DNA from: Taudactylus pleione
Lineage: Eukaryota > Chordata > Amphibia > Anura > Myobatrachidae
Direction: 5' to 3'
DNA length: 64,000 nucleotides
NCBI GenBank assembly: GCA_031769625.1
Contig: JAUIMM010000003.1
Location: 3,014,501 to 3,078,500, forward strand
This document shows, piece after piece, positions 33,221-44,907 of this stretch (position 1 is its first letter; each line of letters opens with the position of its first letter). A program made the position numbers and the translations under genes. The notes under the pieces are model-generated. The model worked only from the letters and a program-made list of their open reading frames with translations. It did not search any database and had not been told where the DNA came from.

Positions 33221-33696
33221 GGGCCTGATCCAGCACGGATCGCTATTGCGATCACGCATGCGAAAATAAGCTGTCTGCCACCGCTCAGCCAGCATAGAGG
33301 CGCCCACTACTGCCTTCTCGCATACGTAATACCTCGCAGTCCTGCGTATAAATCGGTAACATCTGACCCTCACGCACAATTACAGCAGCTCTGACCTGTC
33401 TCAGAAATCGTAACTCTCGTCGCATGCAGTGAGTACACAAGCCGGGTATGTCGTCGCAGTGGCTAATTTATGCACGCCCGTTCAACGGCGTTCAAACGGA
33501 CAGGCATGCCTGCGTTTCTCCAACCACTCCCCAAACGCTGACGTCCCATCAGTCACTCTCCGATAGCTTTCCTTCTGCATGCGTGATCGCAATGCTTACC
33601 TGCGCACGAGCACTGAGGTGTATACGCATGCGCGGTACGCACCATAGGCCGATCTGTGCACGCGGTTGCAATTGCAATCCATGCTGAATTAAGCCC
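33221..33696. mobile_element. family-3 CpG-rich foldback element, 476 bp
   Basis: Ends GGGCCTGATCCAGCA and GCTGAATTAAGCCC; CTT at 33218-33220 and 33697-33699. Left GATCGCTATTGCGATCACGC and right GCATGCGTGATCGCAATGC are paired. Many CpG-containing palindromes; open frames are not preserved in sister copies. Confidence 0.75.
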
Positions 33697-34611
33697 CTTG
33701 TCCCCACAATTACTGTACGTGGTAAGGCTACATGCAAGAGCAATAACAGATCAAAGAAGCAATGTTATTGGGACTGTTGTTCCGTGGTTATTTCAATGGT
33801 AAATTCCGACTGATGTCATCTCTCTGTCTGATGATCTCCAAATGGAACATATGTGAACCTTGAGATTCTTCCATATGTTGCAGAGAAAGTTACCCGCTTC
33901 TGCTGGCGACGGAGAGCCCAGCCAATCGGAACTCCTAATTACGCATAACCAGGCCCCCTTTTTGCACGTTTGCTAATTTATAACGTCACAAAGTCATCTT
34001 AACAATTCCTCGGTGGGTAATTAATATGCCAGGAGGGAGCATTGACTAATGAGCTGAGAAGAACGAACGACGCTGCTATTAGCAAAGAAAAGAAAATAAC
34101 AGTTTGAGAAAACAGAATGGAAAAAGCCATTGTAAAGGCAGTGTGAAAGCAATTATGTGTCTTATTTCATGAGCTGTGCATTATGAACCTTCTCTGTGCC
34201 AGCTGGCTTATGGCAGCATACACTAACACTAGTCTGTATATGTATGTGTCTGGGGTGATGTAGGTTTATGAAAGTCTTATATTTACCCGGAAAGACTACA
34301 ACACACTACAGGACTGGTTACTATGGGTTAAAGCACCTGGTTACTGTGAGACAGTTTTCCCAACATCTCAGTATGTAAATACTCTTAGTGCAATAAATGT
34401 GAATTGCAAGAAAGTAGGTAGTGGGATAGGGACCATCAAACATTATTCAGGTCAGAGCTCACAGGATCAAGCGCTGACGAATTTGACAACGTTTTCGGAT
34501 AATTTCCAGGGGTCGTTAGTAATGGAACGTGACATGCAGAAGTGCCAAGATGGAATAGATGGTGCACCACAATCCCCATTTTAACATTATTACTGCTTCA
34601 CTATTATATTG

Positions 34612-35032
34612 AAGAGGAGAGAGGGGAGAGAGAGGGAGAGAGAGAGGGAGAGAGGGAGAAAGAGGGGGGAGAGAGAGAGGGGGGAGAGAGAGAGGGGGGA
34701 GAGAGAGAGGGGGGAGAGAGAGAGGGGGGAGAGAGAGAGGGGGGAGAGAGAGAGGGGGGAGAGAGAGAGGGGGGGGGAGAGAGAGAGGGGGGGGAGAGAG
34801 AGAGGGAGAGAGGGGAGAGAGAGGGGAGAGAGGGGGGAGAGAGGGGAGGGAGAGGGGAGGGAGAGGGGAGGGAGAGGGGGGGAGAGAGAGAGGGAGAGGG
34901 GGAGAGAGAGAGGGAGAGGGGGAGAGAGAGAGGGAGAGGGGGAGAGAGAGAGGGAGAGGGGGAGAGAGAGAGAGGGAGAGGGGGAGAGAGAGAGAGGGAG
35001 AGGGGGAGAGAGAGAGAGGGAGGGGGAGAGAT
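34612..35032. repeat. GA-rich tract with a 15-bp higher-order period
   Basis: Between about 34670 and 34790 the unit is GGGGGGAGAGAGAGA (15 bp) repeated about eight times; further right the period is about 18-20 bp. Purine-only on the plus strand. Since 15 is a multiple of 3, frames stay open as Gly-Glu-Arg-Glu repeats. Confidence 0.94.
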
Positions 35033-36011
35033 GCACCCAGTATGCAGGATAAGAGGAACTGTACTGTGCAGTTGATCAGTGCTAAAAGAAACTATATAAA
35101 AATTCTTAGAAGTGATTCTGGAAAACCTGGTACAGGTGGAAGTTGGGGACAGGTTACAATGCTGGAACTATTACCTTGGATTTCCAGAAAAGCACTAGTA
35201 ATAATCATGAACACTTATGCGTTTTACAAGCTTATCAGATAGTGAACAGATTTGAGATAAAAGGGCCGGGTACAATTTGCGTAACTGCACCTATGCAGAT
35301 TAGCGCAATTCTGCAACTTACGCCTCAGGCGGGATGGGGGCGTTCTCCGTTTAGCAAACACGTTTTTCTTTACCATACAACGGACAACGAGTTGTGTTCA
35401 CTGTATTACAGAAGTTCTTTTTTTTTTCCTTTTATTGATGTTTAGTAGCAGTTGCATATTTTGCAAGGAAAACAAAAACATGCGCACATGTACATGTGAC
35501 GTAAAACGGCAGATATGCCGCTGATGCAGAGCCGCAATCACATCGTGAATTATATTATATAGTGTCTTCCAAATTATTATTTTTTTTGCGGAAATTGCTC
35601 CAATTGTGCATCCAACGCTGCATAAGCCCTAATGGCGCAAAGCAGAATTCCTATCGGCAGCCCTGGTTATAGAAAAATGCAGCTTCTCTTTCAGGTGCCA
35701 ATTTACAAGAAAAATACAAGTTTTCTGAGGATTTCTGCAATATTTAGGAATATGCGCCATTTAACAAGGGTTACTAGAGAGATCTGTAGTACCCATAGGT
35801 TTTTATGGAGACTGTGAAAATGTCCAGCTTCCAAGCTCTGAGAAGCTTAGTTTTCCAGTGATCTTCAATTGCCAACAACGTCTTTAGATGGAACCCACAA
35901 GTAAAGTGATAGCATGAGCTATTTCATTACTTTCCACTCTTTGCCGGAATATCGGAGCCACTGTCCCAGCAATAAAAGAAAGTATGTTTTATTACCGCGA
36001 TATGTAGTGAT

Positions 36012-36356
36012 AGATGGTATGCGTTCGGCATACCGATGCTTACATTACCGGCACTGAATACCAGCGCTGCCATCCCGACCGCCGGGATGCCGAACGTAAG
36101 TAACAGGGTTGGGGGGAGGGTTAGAGTTAAGTTAAGGGGTTAGGCACTAGAGGGAGGGTTAGGGTTAGGCACTAAGCGGGGAAAGTTAGGTTTATGGTGC
36201 GGAGAGGGGAAGGTTAGGTTCAGGGACTAGGGGGTGGGGGGAGATTAGGGTTAGCATACCGACCAACAAGTGTCCGTATGTTAACCATGTCGGGATCCCG
36301 GAGTTGGGATTCTGACAGCAGGATTAGACTGTCGGTATTTCATACCGATTCCTGAT
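36012..36356. repeat. TTAGG element, short type
   Basis: Starts with GGTATGCGTTCGGCATACCG and ends GTCGGTATTTCATACC. The interior has GGGTTAGGCACTAAGCGG and GGTTAGGGTTAGGCACT. GCATCCCGAC / GTCGGGATCCCGG words pair across it. Confidence 0.72.
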
Positions 36357-36675
36357 AGATAATAAATATTAGTTATTGGTGCCAAATTTGAAGGGAATGA
36401 TAAATAGGCCCCCTAGAGTTAAAGAGCTAAGTATCTCCCAGCTAACTGAAACAATTGTCTTAACACAGCAGGTGGACTTCGGCGACAGTAGCGTCACGCA
36501 CCTGGCAGATGGTTGTCCCAGGGTAGGATGACAGCCAAATAATGTGACACTCGCATCCATTCTGAGACAGCTTCATCTGTCAGCTATGTTCTGCTACTGT
36601 CCGGTCCCCCTGTTGTATTGCGATATATAGTAGTAATACCACCAGAGGTTACCGGGGGCCCTTTTGAAAGACTAA

Positions 36676-36861
36676 GGGAGTCTATTTACTAAGCAGTGTT
36701 AGTAGAAGTGAAACGTGAAGAGTGAAAAGTGATAAGGTGCCAGCCAATCAGCTCCCAACTGTCATTTTCCAAACACGGCCTGTGAGATGACAGTTAGGAG
36801 CTGATTGGCTGGCACCTTATCACTTTTCACTTCTCCTAACACTGCTTAGTAAATAGGCCCC
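36676..36861. mobile_element. foldback element, 186 bp (GTCTATTTACTAAGCAGTGT ends)
   Basis: Left TCTATTTACTAAGCAGTGTT pairs with right AACACTGCTTAGTAAATAGG. Inside, AAGTGATAAGGTGCCAGCCA pairs with TGGCTGGCACCTTATCACTT. It is the uninterrupted sister of the element at 44248. Flanks are TAA and TAG. Confidence 0.85.
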
Positions 36862-37892
36862 TAGAACAGAGACCAATACACTGTGCTCAGCTGCAATGAT
36901 AATACAATGTCAAGCTAGACATATCTGCAGACTTTCCTGAAATTTGGGACAAAAACAGGCCCTGTCAAGCTTCCATCTAAACCACTCCTAGACCTGTGCA
37001 AGCCCCACCCATTTTGCAAAAGGCCACACCCCTTTCCCAGCAGACTACACTCCATTTGCCCACCCACAGGCAAAGCATGACCAATGACAGCTACGGGAAT
37101 GGGTATTTTACATATTTGTGACTGTTATTAGATGCCCTTCTATACGATTATATGTATAGGTTAAGATCTATATTAAACCCATATAGGAAGCAGCTGAAGG
37201 AGCAGAATAAAGAACATTTATTAATAGTTGATTAAACATGTAACAATTCTAATTAAATTGCAAAACTCAGCAACTGATTTGCCATGCTATTTAAAAGTTG
37301 GAATAATAATTCTCCTGATAACATCTACATGTAAAATAACAGCACAACAGGCTTTTATCACGGGTATTATTACATAAACCACATGGCTGACATAAGCATT
37401 ACACGGAGGCCCCTTGTATAGCACGTGCCCTATACCAGTGAGCACATTTATACAAGATCATCTCTATGTACACAGAAACATCTTATTCTGTTTAAACCTT
37501 CTCTCTCAAGGCTGGGGAAATGGCTAATTCTGGCAGACGTTACAATGGGCTTTGCCAATACAGTCAGGATCCAGAAATAGGCCTGGCTCGGAGGTAAGCG
37601 ATTACCCAGTCAGCCTTCCAGTCTTGTACGTGAAATTTCCGGAGAGCGCCAGCTGGCTTAATCCAGGTGAACATTTACTGTGTAAGAATGAAACATTTCT
37701 TTACATTGTGTTTATAAAAGATGAAAGCGTCAAGGATTCGTTTCCCTAATGCAGTGCTATTTCTCCGGCACTTTTAACCCATATCCTGCTCTTAATACAG
37801 CCCTGATCTTCAGAACGATCGCCCAGACAGGGCACAGTTCTTGCAACCACATACTTGAACAGAATTGTGGTTTGGCAATAAAAGAAATCTAA

Positions 37893-38230
37893 TGGAGCGT
37901 ACACACGGTCAGATTTGTCAGACTTGTCAGATTTGTCAGATGAACGACTGAACGACTAAACGATTTGAACGATTTGACCAAAGTTTTGAACGATTTGAAC
38001 GATTGAACGATTTTTGACTGCATTAAAATGAATGGAATCGTCCAAGTCTGACTGCAAACCCATCAGATGTCAGATATCGTTATCTGACAAACGGGAACGC
38101 GCATCGTTGATCGTCCATCGTTCAGGCATGTCAGATATGAACGATTTTCCTTCAGATATGAACGACTGAATGATTTTTAAATCGTTATCGTCCATATCTG
38201 AAGAAAAAATCTGATCGTGTGTATGCACCA
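37893..38230. mobile_element. family-2-type foldback with AACGATT sub-repeats, 338 bp
   Basis: Ends TGGAGCGTACACACGGTCAG and CTGATCGTGTGTATGCACCA; TAA at 37890-37892 and 38231-38233. The left interior has runs of CAGATTTGTCAGA, GAACGACT and GAACGATT units, partly mirrored on the right. Confidence 0.85.
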
Positions 38231-38822
38231 TAAAGCTTCTCTCTGTATTAACTGCAACCCAATGTATTCTAACTCCAGAGCCACTTATATAAACCAACTC
38301 ACTTATTCACCAAGTCGTACGCCAGTGAGGTCATTACATGGAATTCTACTTTTTTTTTTTTTTTAAATCAATTCACATGTTCAGACTGCTGTAGTCAATA
38401 AATCATGTATGTACAATACGGCCCCTGAGTAAATACCCAGCTATAGAGAACAAAAGCATGACGCATTGACGCCTCTTCAACCGGCTTCTATGAGACATTT
38501 GTAACTAGCGACATGCAGCAAACCAGCAGAAATTGCCACCTTCAGGCATTGCCTTAGGGTGCGCTAAACACGTTAATTTCTCACAGACTTTTTCCATGAA
38601 CATTAAAATGCATTTCCGGTTGTCAGAGCACATCGCATTTTGGTATGAAACTGGTACTGAAACTGAGCCTCCAATTGAACATATGCTTTCATTTTCTAAC
38701 AAGCAAGGCACAGATAAAAGCTAACTGCTGATTGGTTGCTGTGGTTCAGTGCATTTTTTTTCAACTAAATGAAATGCAATCAAATCAGTACCCTACAAAC
38801 TGAAGAATTGACAGACAAACAT

Positions 38823-38954
38823 TGGGACTTATGTAATAGTCTGCGAGATGTTAGTTTTGCCTTTTAAAAGATAGCTGCTTTAAAAATACCGTCACATTTG
38901 CCAGTATGGCGTCCGTGCCTGCATCTCGCAGGCCATTACATAAGCCCAAATTTT
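38823..38954. repeat. foldback miniature element, about 132 bp
   Basis: Left GGGACTTATGTAATAGTCTG and GCGAGATG pair with right CATCTCGC and AGGCCATTACATAAGCCC. Similar to 14410-14597. Confidence 0.7.
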
Positions 38955-41408
38955 GCTCAGCTACCCTGTGTGTCTTATGTTTGGTGCTGAAATGCTTGTC
39001 CTCCACCTGTAATGTACATGCTGTATTTAAAGTGTTGGAATTATAATTAGTCAAATTCTAAATAGCCAACAAAAGAACAGGTTCATGCTGTTATAATGCT
39101 GCAACATCGTCGTACACAAGAACCAAAGGGCAAGTGCGAGGTGCGTGGTCACACGATTTGTGCCATTGCGGCCCGTCTCCTGAGGAACAGCATACTCCAT
39201 TTTAAAAACATGCCACCAACAAAATGTCTGCGATCCAAGATGGCGTCTTGCCGGCTAAATGTGGATCTAAAACTACACATTCCCTTCATAAATGGTTAAT
39301 TTATAAAATACATATGGATTTCAAAGCAAAATGCTTTAATTATCACTGATCTACAGGCACGACGGATAAAAGAAAATGACGGTAAGAGCATTGAGTCAGA
39401 AGACAGGAGATCCTAATCATAGGTTCTGGTGAAAAATGGAGGACTTGACATAGCTTAATGGAATGCTATTGAGAAAAAAATTAGATATGTCTGGAAAGAG
39501 CTAAGTGGATGTCTGATCTTTCCTAGTGTCAAAAGATACTGTTCTTCAGCGGTTGCCGGACTTCCTCGTTGGTTATGAAAGGATCCCTGAAGATGTGAGG
39601 AACAGCTTGTTCATCGCAAGTGTCAGAGTTACAGCCAGGCCTGCAATCCTGGGCTGTCCCGTCTCTGTGATCAGACTAGGTTTGTGGAGTACAGCTGTTT
39701 AGCTGTCAGGAACTCCTCTGCACGGTCCCTGACGGGCTACAAAATGAGTCATCAGATTCCCATATAGAATATATTGAGAAACTGATTACTTAACATGTTT
39801 TGCCTTAAGCTGAAACCAAACCACGATCGTTTCTCAGAACGCATACAGATGTCGTCAAATCTATTGCGACACAGACGACGGAGTTATTGTGTCTCCTACA
39901 AAAAATCTGTCAGGGGCCGCAAGGGACCAGAGAAGCAAAAGTTTCAGGCTTAGGGTCACATGTTGTAGGACCACAGCTGGAGAGCCTGATGCGACAGCTC
40001 TGCCAGCGACCGGCAAACTCTCGGACGGAAATTGAATTCCAAAATTTTCTAGAATTTCGATTTCTCCGTTAATAGAACTGAAGGGAATCCGTTCCTATAG
40101 CTCACTCGATAGAAGGGAATATCTGGTAGATTTTAAAGAGAGTACTTCTCATCAGCTGAAAACTAGGCAGCCATTTTGTGGGCCAAATCGATATGAAGGG
40201 AATGTTTTTGCCTTAATGCTCCCATGATCCTCTGCTGTGGGTCAAGTCTGGTTCGCCACACATTTCTATGTCCCCCTCCACATGTTCAGAGAGCCTTCAC
40301 GCATTTTTTTTCTTTATAGGCATATTATATATCCATCAAGCATGATTTATGGACAGTATAATAAATCTGAACAACAGCACTAATTAGTGTAGGATTAAAT
40401 AGAGTAACTTGGGATTCCTGCAACAAATGGTACACTGGCACCACATGAGAGGAGCGTTTGTCTCACAACACTGCCCCCTATCTTCACCGCAGGGTTCAGA
40501 GTCTCTAGTTATGAGGTCTTCCTGAAATCGCTGAGTGACCTAGCAGAAAACCAGAGCTCACAGCTATGTCCCTCATTGCAGAAGGTTTTACATTTTCTGG
40601 CTGGCTTTCAACACGTTATGGATGTGGCAAATGCAGAGAAGAAACAATGCAAAGCCAGCACTGGGGGTGTAATTTTCCATGTCAATGACGTCACTGGTTC
40701 CCTGTGAATGTATAGGAAGAGGAATACAGACCACAATATGTGTACAGTGTGTAGGAAACAGCAGGCAAACCACTAAGTATTTCCACTACACAGTCTTTTA
40801 CTGATCAGAATGTCAAATGAGAAGGATACATCTGGCTCCACGTGTCCGGTTTGATACATCTCCCCCTTAATCACAAACTTTGCATGTAAAATCCTAATTG
40901 CCTCACGTAGCAATATGCCTTTGCTGCAGATTCCTCAATTCCATAACTGGTGCTATAAATCTTTTACCGAATAACGGTTTTTATTAGACAACAATCTAAT
41001 ACAGGAATCAACTCCTGTAGTTCTGATGTCATCGCCTACACTCTGTGACCTCTGATGTCATTACTTCATTATTCGTTAGGAAAACCTGGGTAGAATAAAA
41101 GAGAACGCACCCCCTCTGCTAATTATCAGGGATATTAGAGAAAAATTGGAAGATATGTGACCAAACCAGAGCACAGTGTCTCTGAATTTTTTAAATCAAA
41201 GGGAATCAAGACACAACCCTCGTTCAAATCAGTATAAATCAGTGGTTCTAAACCCATGTCCTCCTGTACCCCCAAACAGGTCATGTTTGCTTTCTGTGGA
41301 AACAGGTGGTATAATTATTGACCCAGCAAAATAGATCAACTCACCTGTGCACGATTAATGAAATCCAGAATATGTACTTGAGGACTGGAGTTGAGAAAGC
41401 TACACTAT

Positions 41409-42275
41409 GGCCCGTATTCAATTAGAGGCGAAAAGTCCGGATACGCGATACTTTTTTGCCGATGGCGTCATTTTCGCGTATTCTGCTTTTATCCCGTATT
41501 CAATTTGAAAGACTTTTCGCCTAGGCGGAGAGTCCGTGCAATGTAATAGGCGAAAAAGTTTTGCCTATGAATAGCAGGCGGAAAAAAGTGCAGAATTGGG
41601 GTTTTGGGGCGCAACGTTGCGGGAACCCCCCTGCAGTCTTCAGACAGTCCCCCAAAAGTAAACTGTGTTAAACAATTTAAAAAAAAAACACTTAAGGACA
41701 CCCCAAAAAATGTATTTTAAAAATGGGGGCCGAAAAAAAAAAAATGTTGGGGTACAAAGTTAAAAACTAGCGAACTTGACTCTGGGGGGGTCCCCAGGTA
41801 TGCCCCAAGTGTTTTTTTGATTGCAGGTGCTTGCGGCAGGTGGATTTTTCACAATTTTTTCAACTTCACTTTAGCAACTTTTAACTATGCTGACCCCCAT
41901 TTTCAAGTACCCCAAATTTGCTGGGATAAGTTATTGTCTAGAAAAAATACTCCAGAATACTATTCTTCACCACTTATACAAAAACGCTATTTAGCAGCTA
42001 TTGAGCCCGTTTAAAAACACCAAATACCTTCAGCAAGCCAAATCGGGGGGTACCATAGCTAACCCCCATGTCAGAGCATCTTTTGGGGGGTGTCAGGCTG
42101 ATTTCCCCATTTCTGACAGTACTTTCCGCCTGTTCAAGTTTCGCCGAGTCCCGTTTTCGCATACATTCAAATTGAATACGGGGTAAAGCGGGCACGCGCG
42201 CGATACTTTTCTGCCTGCAAAACATGCGAAGTAGGCGAAAAAGTATTGCGGCTCGGCTCAAATTGAATACGGGCC
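41409..42275. mobile_element. PIF/Harbinger-like foldback inserted in the Tc1 end, 867 bp
   Basis: Ends GGCCCGTATTCAATTAGAGG and CTCAAATTGAATACGGGCC. The target duplication is TAT (41406-41408 and 42276-42278), fixed because the Tc1 terminal repeat reads straight through when the insert is removed. Sister of 28211-29666. Confidence 0.88.
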
Positions 42276-42371
42276 TATGTAGACAAAATTGATTGGACAC
42301 CCCCCACGCAAGCGAAATGCAACCCATGAATACCAGTGCACACGAGTTCCATATGGCCACTAATGTGGCTG

Positions 42372-42625
42372 TTTCGACAAGAAAAATTCGTAGGGAACAA
42401 CAAATGTTTTTACCAGGACGACAATGCCACCTGTTATGTTTCCAGCGCCATGCTGGACTGGTATACAGAAAATTTGGTAACCCGGATGGACTGGCCAGCT
42501 CAGAGTCCAGATCTTAATCCCATTGAGAAGCTCTGGAATGAATTGGATCGACAGGTGCGCTCTAGGCTGTCTCGACCTTCTTCAGTGTCACAGTTGGTCA
42601 CTGTACATAAGGCGGAATGGTAAAA
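42372..42625 (+). pseudogene. Tc1 transposase C-terminal fragment
   Basis: The frame covering about 42336-42623 contains FYQDDNATCYVSS and WPAQSPDLNPIEKLWNELDR. These match the second catalytic Asp and the final Glu (NPIE) of Tc1-family DDE transposases, about 34 residues apart. The N-terminal DNA-binding domain and first catalytic Asp are deleted, and a stop ends the frame soon after. It cannot be an active enzyme. Confidence 0.85.
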
Positions 42626-43298
42626 CATACCGCCTGCTGCGTCCAGGGACTTGTGCACAGTTTGCCAAGAAGGGCGTCTGCAGTAATCACTGCACGTGGT
42701 GGACCTACAAAGTACTGACGTCAGTAAAAACTCGTTTATCTATTTGCAGTCAGTGTCCAATCACTTTTTTCTACATAGTGTATATTATCCTTTACCAACA
42801 TGCTCAAACTGAACTCACTGGCTGTTGTCAGACATGAGGTGGTATACGAGTATATAAAATGAGCAAATGGAAATCAAATGTCTGCTTCAGATTTATTTTT
42901 GCAAGAGGCAAACAAAAGGAAAGTGCCAGAAGCCAAATGGCTTAGAATATAACCCATCATCCCCTGCACTTCCCTGAGGATTATGGGAGGCTAAGGATGG
43001 GAGGGAAGTTTCTTACACTCAGATTATCCTGCTAGTAATCCCACTGGGGGACACTGCAGCCAGTCCTTTCCAGCCCCCTTTAGCCAGAAACGGCTGATAA
43101 CACAGAACAATAGCTCGGATTCAGCTGCACAGCAAATAAAAATATAATCTCAAATATTTAAAACTTTATCAAGGTATTAGGGCTTCTACAGAAACATATG
43201 TGACTACCATTAGTGCAGCTTTTAAATTAGGGGACTTGCATTATAGCTTGAGCACCCCATTAAAACAAAATGTGGAAATGTGCTGAAGACAGACCCTA

Positions 43299-43635
43299 GG
43301 AGTTAAATTTACTAAAGTGAGAGTTTTTAGAAGTGGAGATGTTGCCCATAGCAACCCATCAGATTCTAGCCATTATCTTCTAGAACAGTGGTGTCAAGCT
43401 CGGGCCCTACAGTTGCTGTGGGACTACATATCCCAGCACGCCCTGCCAGTTTTAGCATGCCCTAATAGCAAAACTCTGGCAGTGCATGCTGGGATGTGTC
43501 GTTCCACTTCAACTGAAGGGTCCGAGTTTGACACCAGTGTTCTAGAAGGTGCTAGTTAAATGTTAAGTAGAATCTGATTGGTTGCTATGGGCAACATCTC
43601 CACTTCTAAAAACTCTCGCTTTAGTAAATATACCC
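43299..43635. mobile_element. foldback element split by a hAT miniature element
   Basis: Left GAGAGTTTTTAGAAGTGGAG and GATGTTGCCCATAGCAACC pair with right GGTTGCTATGGGCAACATC and CTCCACTTCTAAAAACTCTC. CTA at 43296-43298 and 43636-43638. Confidence 0.83.
43386..43539. mobile_element. hAT miniature element, 154 bp, nested
   Basis: Ends CAGTGGTGTCAAGCTCGG and CCGAGTTTGACACCAGTG. Perfect 8-bp duplication TTCTAGAA at 43378-43385 and 43540-43547. Confidence 0.92.
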
Positions 43636-44247
43636 CTAGTGGTCCTTTAAGACAACATGTGCAAATGTGCTGAAGTCAGTCCCGAACTGGCAGACAGCGC
43701 TGGAGGTGGGGCACAGCCTCCGCGGCTGACAGGTACATATCCACAAATTAGGAGGAAGGTAATTCTTGTAGCCCCGGCCAAGACAAATCTCCATTGGAAA
43801 GGCTCTAATAGCAGGAAACATGATGTTCTGGGTTGTATGCCAGGACTATAAACTGACGTCTGTGACCACTTACACACACCAGATCTAATAGATTGCTGCC
43901 TGTTTAAAGAAGCAAAGTTGAGCTTCTCTTTTGAGAGCCATATTCTGCACGACACATGCATAAATATCTTTAGAATCTGACCACTCTTTTTTTTTTATAC
44001 TAAAAAATAGAAAATTATAACATTCAATGAAATGTTACAACCAAAGTGTTTGAGGGGCAACCGAAAATCTTCCTTCAGGGCTGGACTTGGGAGTCGATGG
44101 TTCGTATATTCTACCGAATGAACTTGCATCATGTGACCTCTGAACATGTGACCGTGGGAGGGTACTCCAGAATAACGCAGATTAGAGAACATGAAAAACT
44201 GTGCTAAAATTCAAATTACATTTTATCTAAAACTGTATTAAGTTTAA

Positions 44248-44907
44248 GGGGTCTATTTACTAAGCAGTGTTAGAAGACAGGGCCTGATTCAGACCCGCTC
44301 GCAAGCGGGTCGATGTTGCCCAAGTGCGCATGTGCACAACGGAGCCGGCTCCGTCGTGCGCATGCGCGAGACCCGAATAACGACGGCCAAGCCATCGTTA
44401 TGGGTCTCGCACCAAAGGGGGCGTGCTGTTGATGTTGATTGACAGCACGCCCCCTTTGGTGGGCGTGCCGGGGGCGTGGCTGCCCAGACGGAGGCGTTCC
44501 CATGGGAACTAGTGATGTCAGTGGGAGTGCTTTTGGCTCTGATAGAGCAAAAGCACTCCTGGGCTTGCGGCAGCGAGACCCTACCGCGGGGTCTCGTCGC
44601 AAGCCCGATGGTCGCGATGGTCTTGAACATCGCGACCATCATTTTGGCCACTCGCTATAGCTGTGGGTGGACACCCACAGCTATGCGTGCGGCCAGGAGG
44701 CCGCTCCAAAATGAAGCAGGGACGGCCCTGATTCAGAGCGAGCGCTCTGAATCAGGGCCACAGAGTGAAAAGTGATAAGGTGCCAGCCAATCAGCTCCCA
44801 ACTGTCATTTTTCAAACACAGCCTGTGAGATGACAGTTGGGAGCTGATTGGCTGGCACCTTATCAATTTTCACTCTGTCTCCTAACACTGCTTAGTAACT
44901 AGACTCC
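44248..44907. mobile_element. foldback element split by a family-1 element
   Basis: Same family as 36676-36861. TAA at 44245-44247 and 44908-44910. Left TCTATTTACTAAGCAGTGTT is cut off from the remainder by the insertion at 44280-44759. Confidence 0.88.
44280..44759. mobile_element. family-1 multi-hairpin element, 480 bp, nested
   Basis: Ends GGGCCTGATTCAGACCC and CTCTGAATCAGGGCC; ACA at 44277-44279 and 44760-44762. Stems: GACCCGCTCGCAAGCGGGTC (44291-44310), CGACGGAGCCGGCTCCGTCG, CCAAAGGGGGCGTGCTGT / ACAGCACGCCCCCTTTGG, GAGTGCTTTTGGCTC / GAGC-AAAAGCACTC, and GATGGTCGCGATGGTC / GAACATCGCGACCATC. The CACTGACATCAC arm is deleted, leaving only GTGATGTCAGTG. Confidence 0.88.

Larger units (their letters stand above)
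41403..42780 (+). mobile_element. Tc1-like DNA transposon remnant, interrupted in its left terminal repeat
   Basis: Left terminal repeat reads CACTAT at 41403-41408, then continues at 42276 as TATGTAGACAAAATTGATTG after an insertion. The right terminal repeat is CAATCACTTTTTTCTACATA GTG, ending at 42780. TA dinucleotides lie at 41401-41402 and 42781-42782 as expected for this superfamily. The internal part holds only the C-terminal end of a transposase. Confidence 0.85.

Noticed and set aside
34542..35075. Open frames of 147-177 codons
   Set aside because: Produced by a 15-bp purine repeat, which keeps all frames open; no coding signal outside the repeat.
39096..39299. Short frame with a basic N-terminus
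   Set aside because: No recognised domain, no conserved context; chance length in intronic DNA.
42336..42623. Functional transposase gene
   Set aside because: Only the C-terminal DDE part remains, so the protein lacks the DNA-binding domain and first catalytic Asp.
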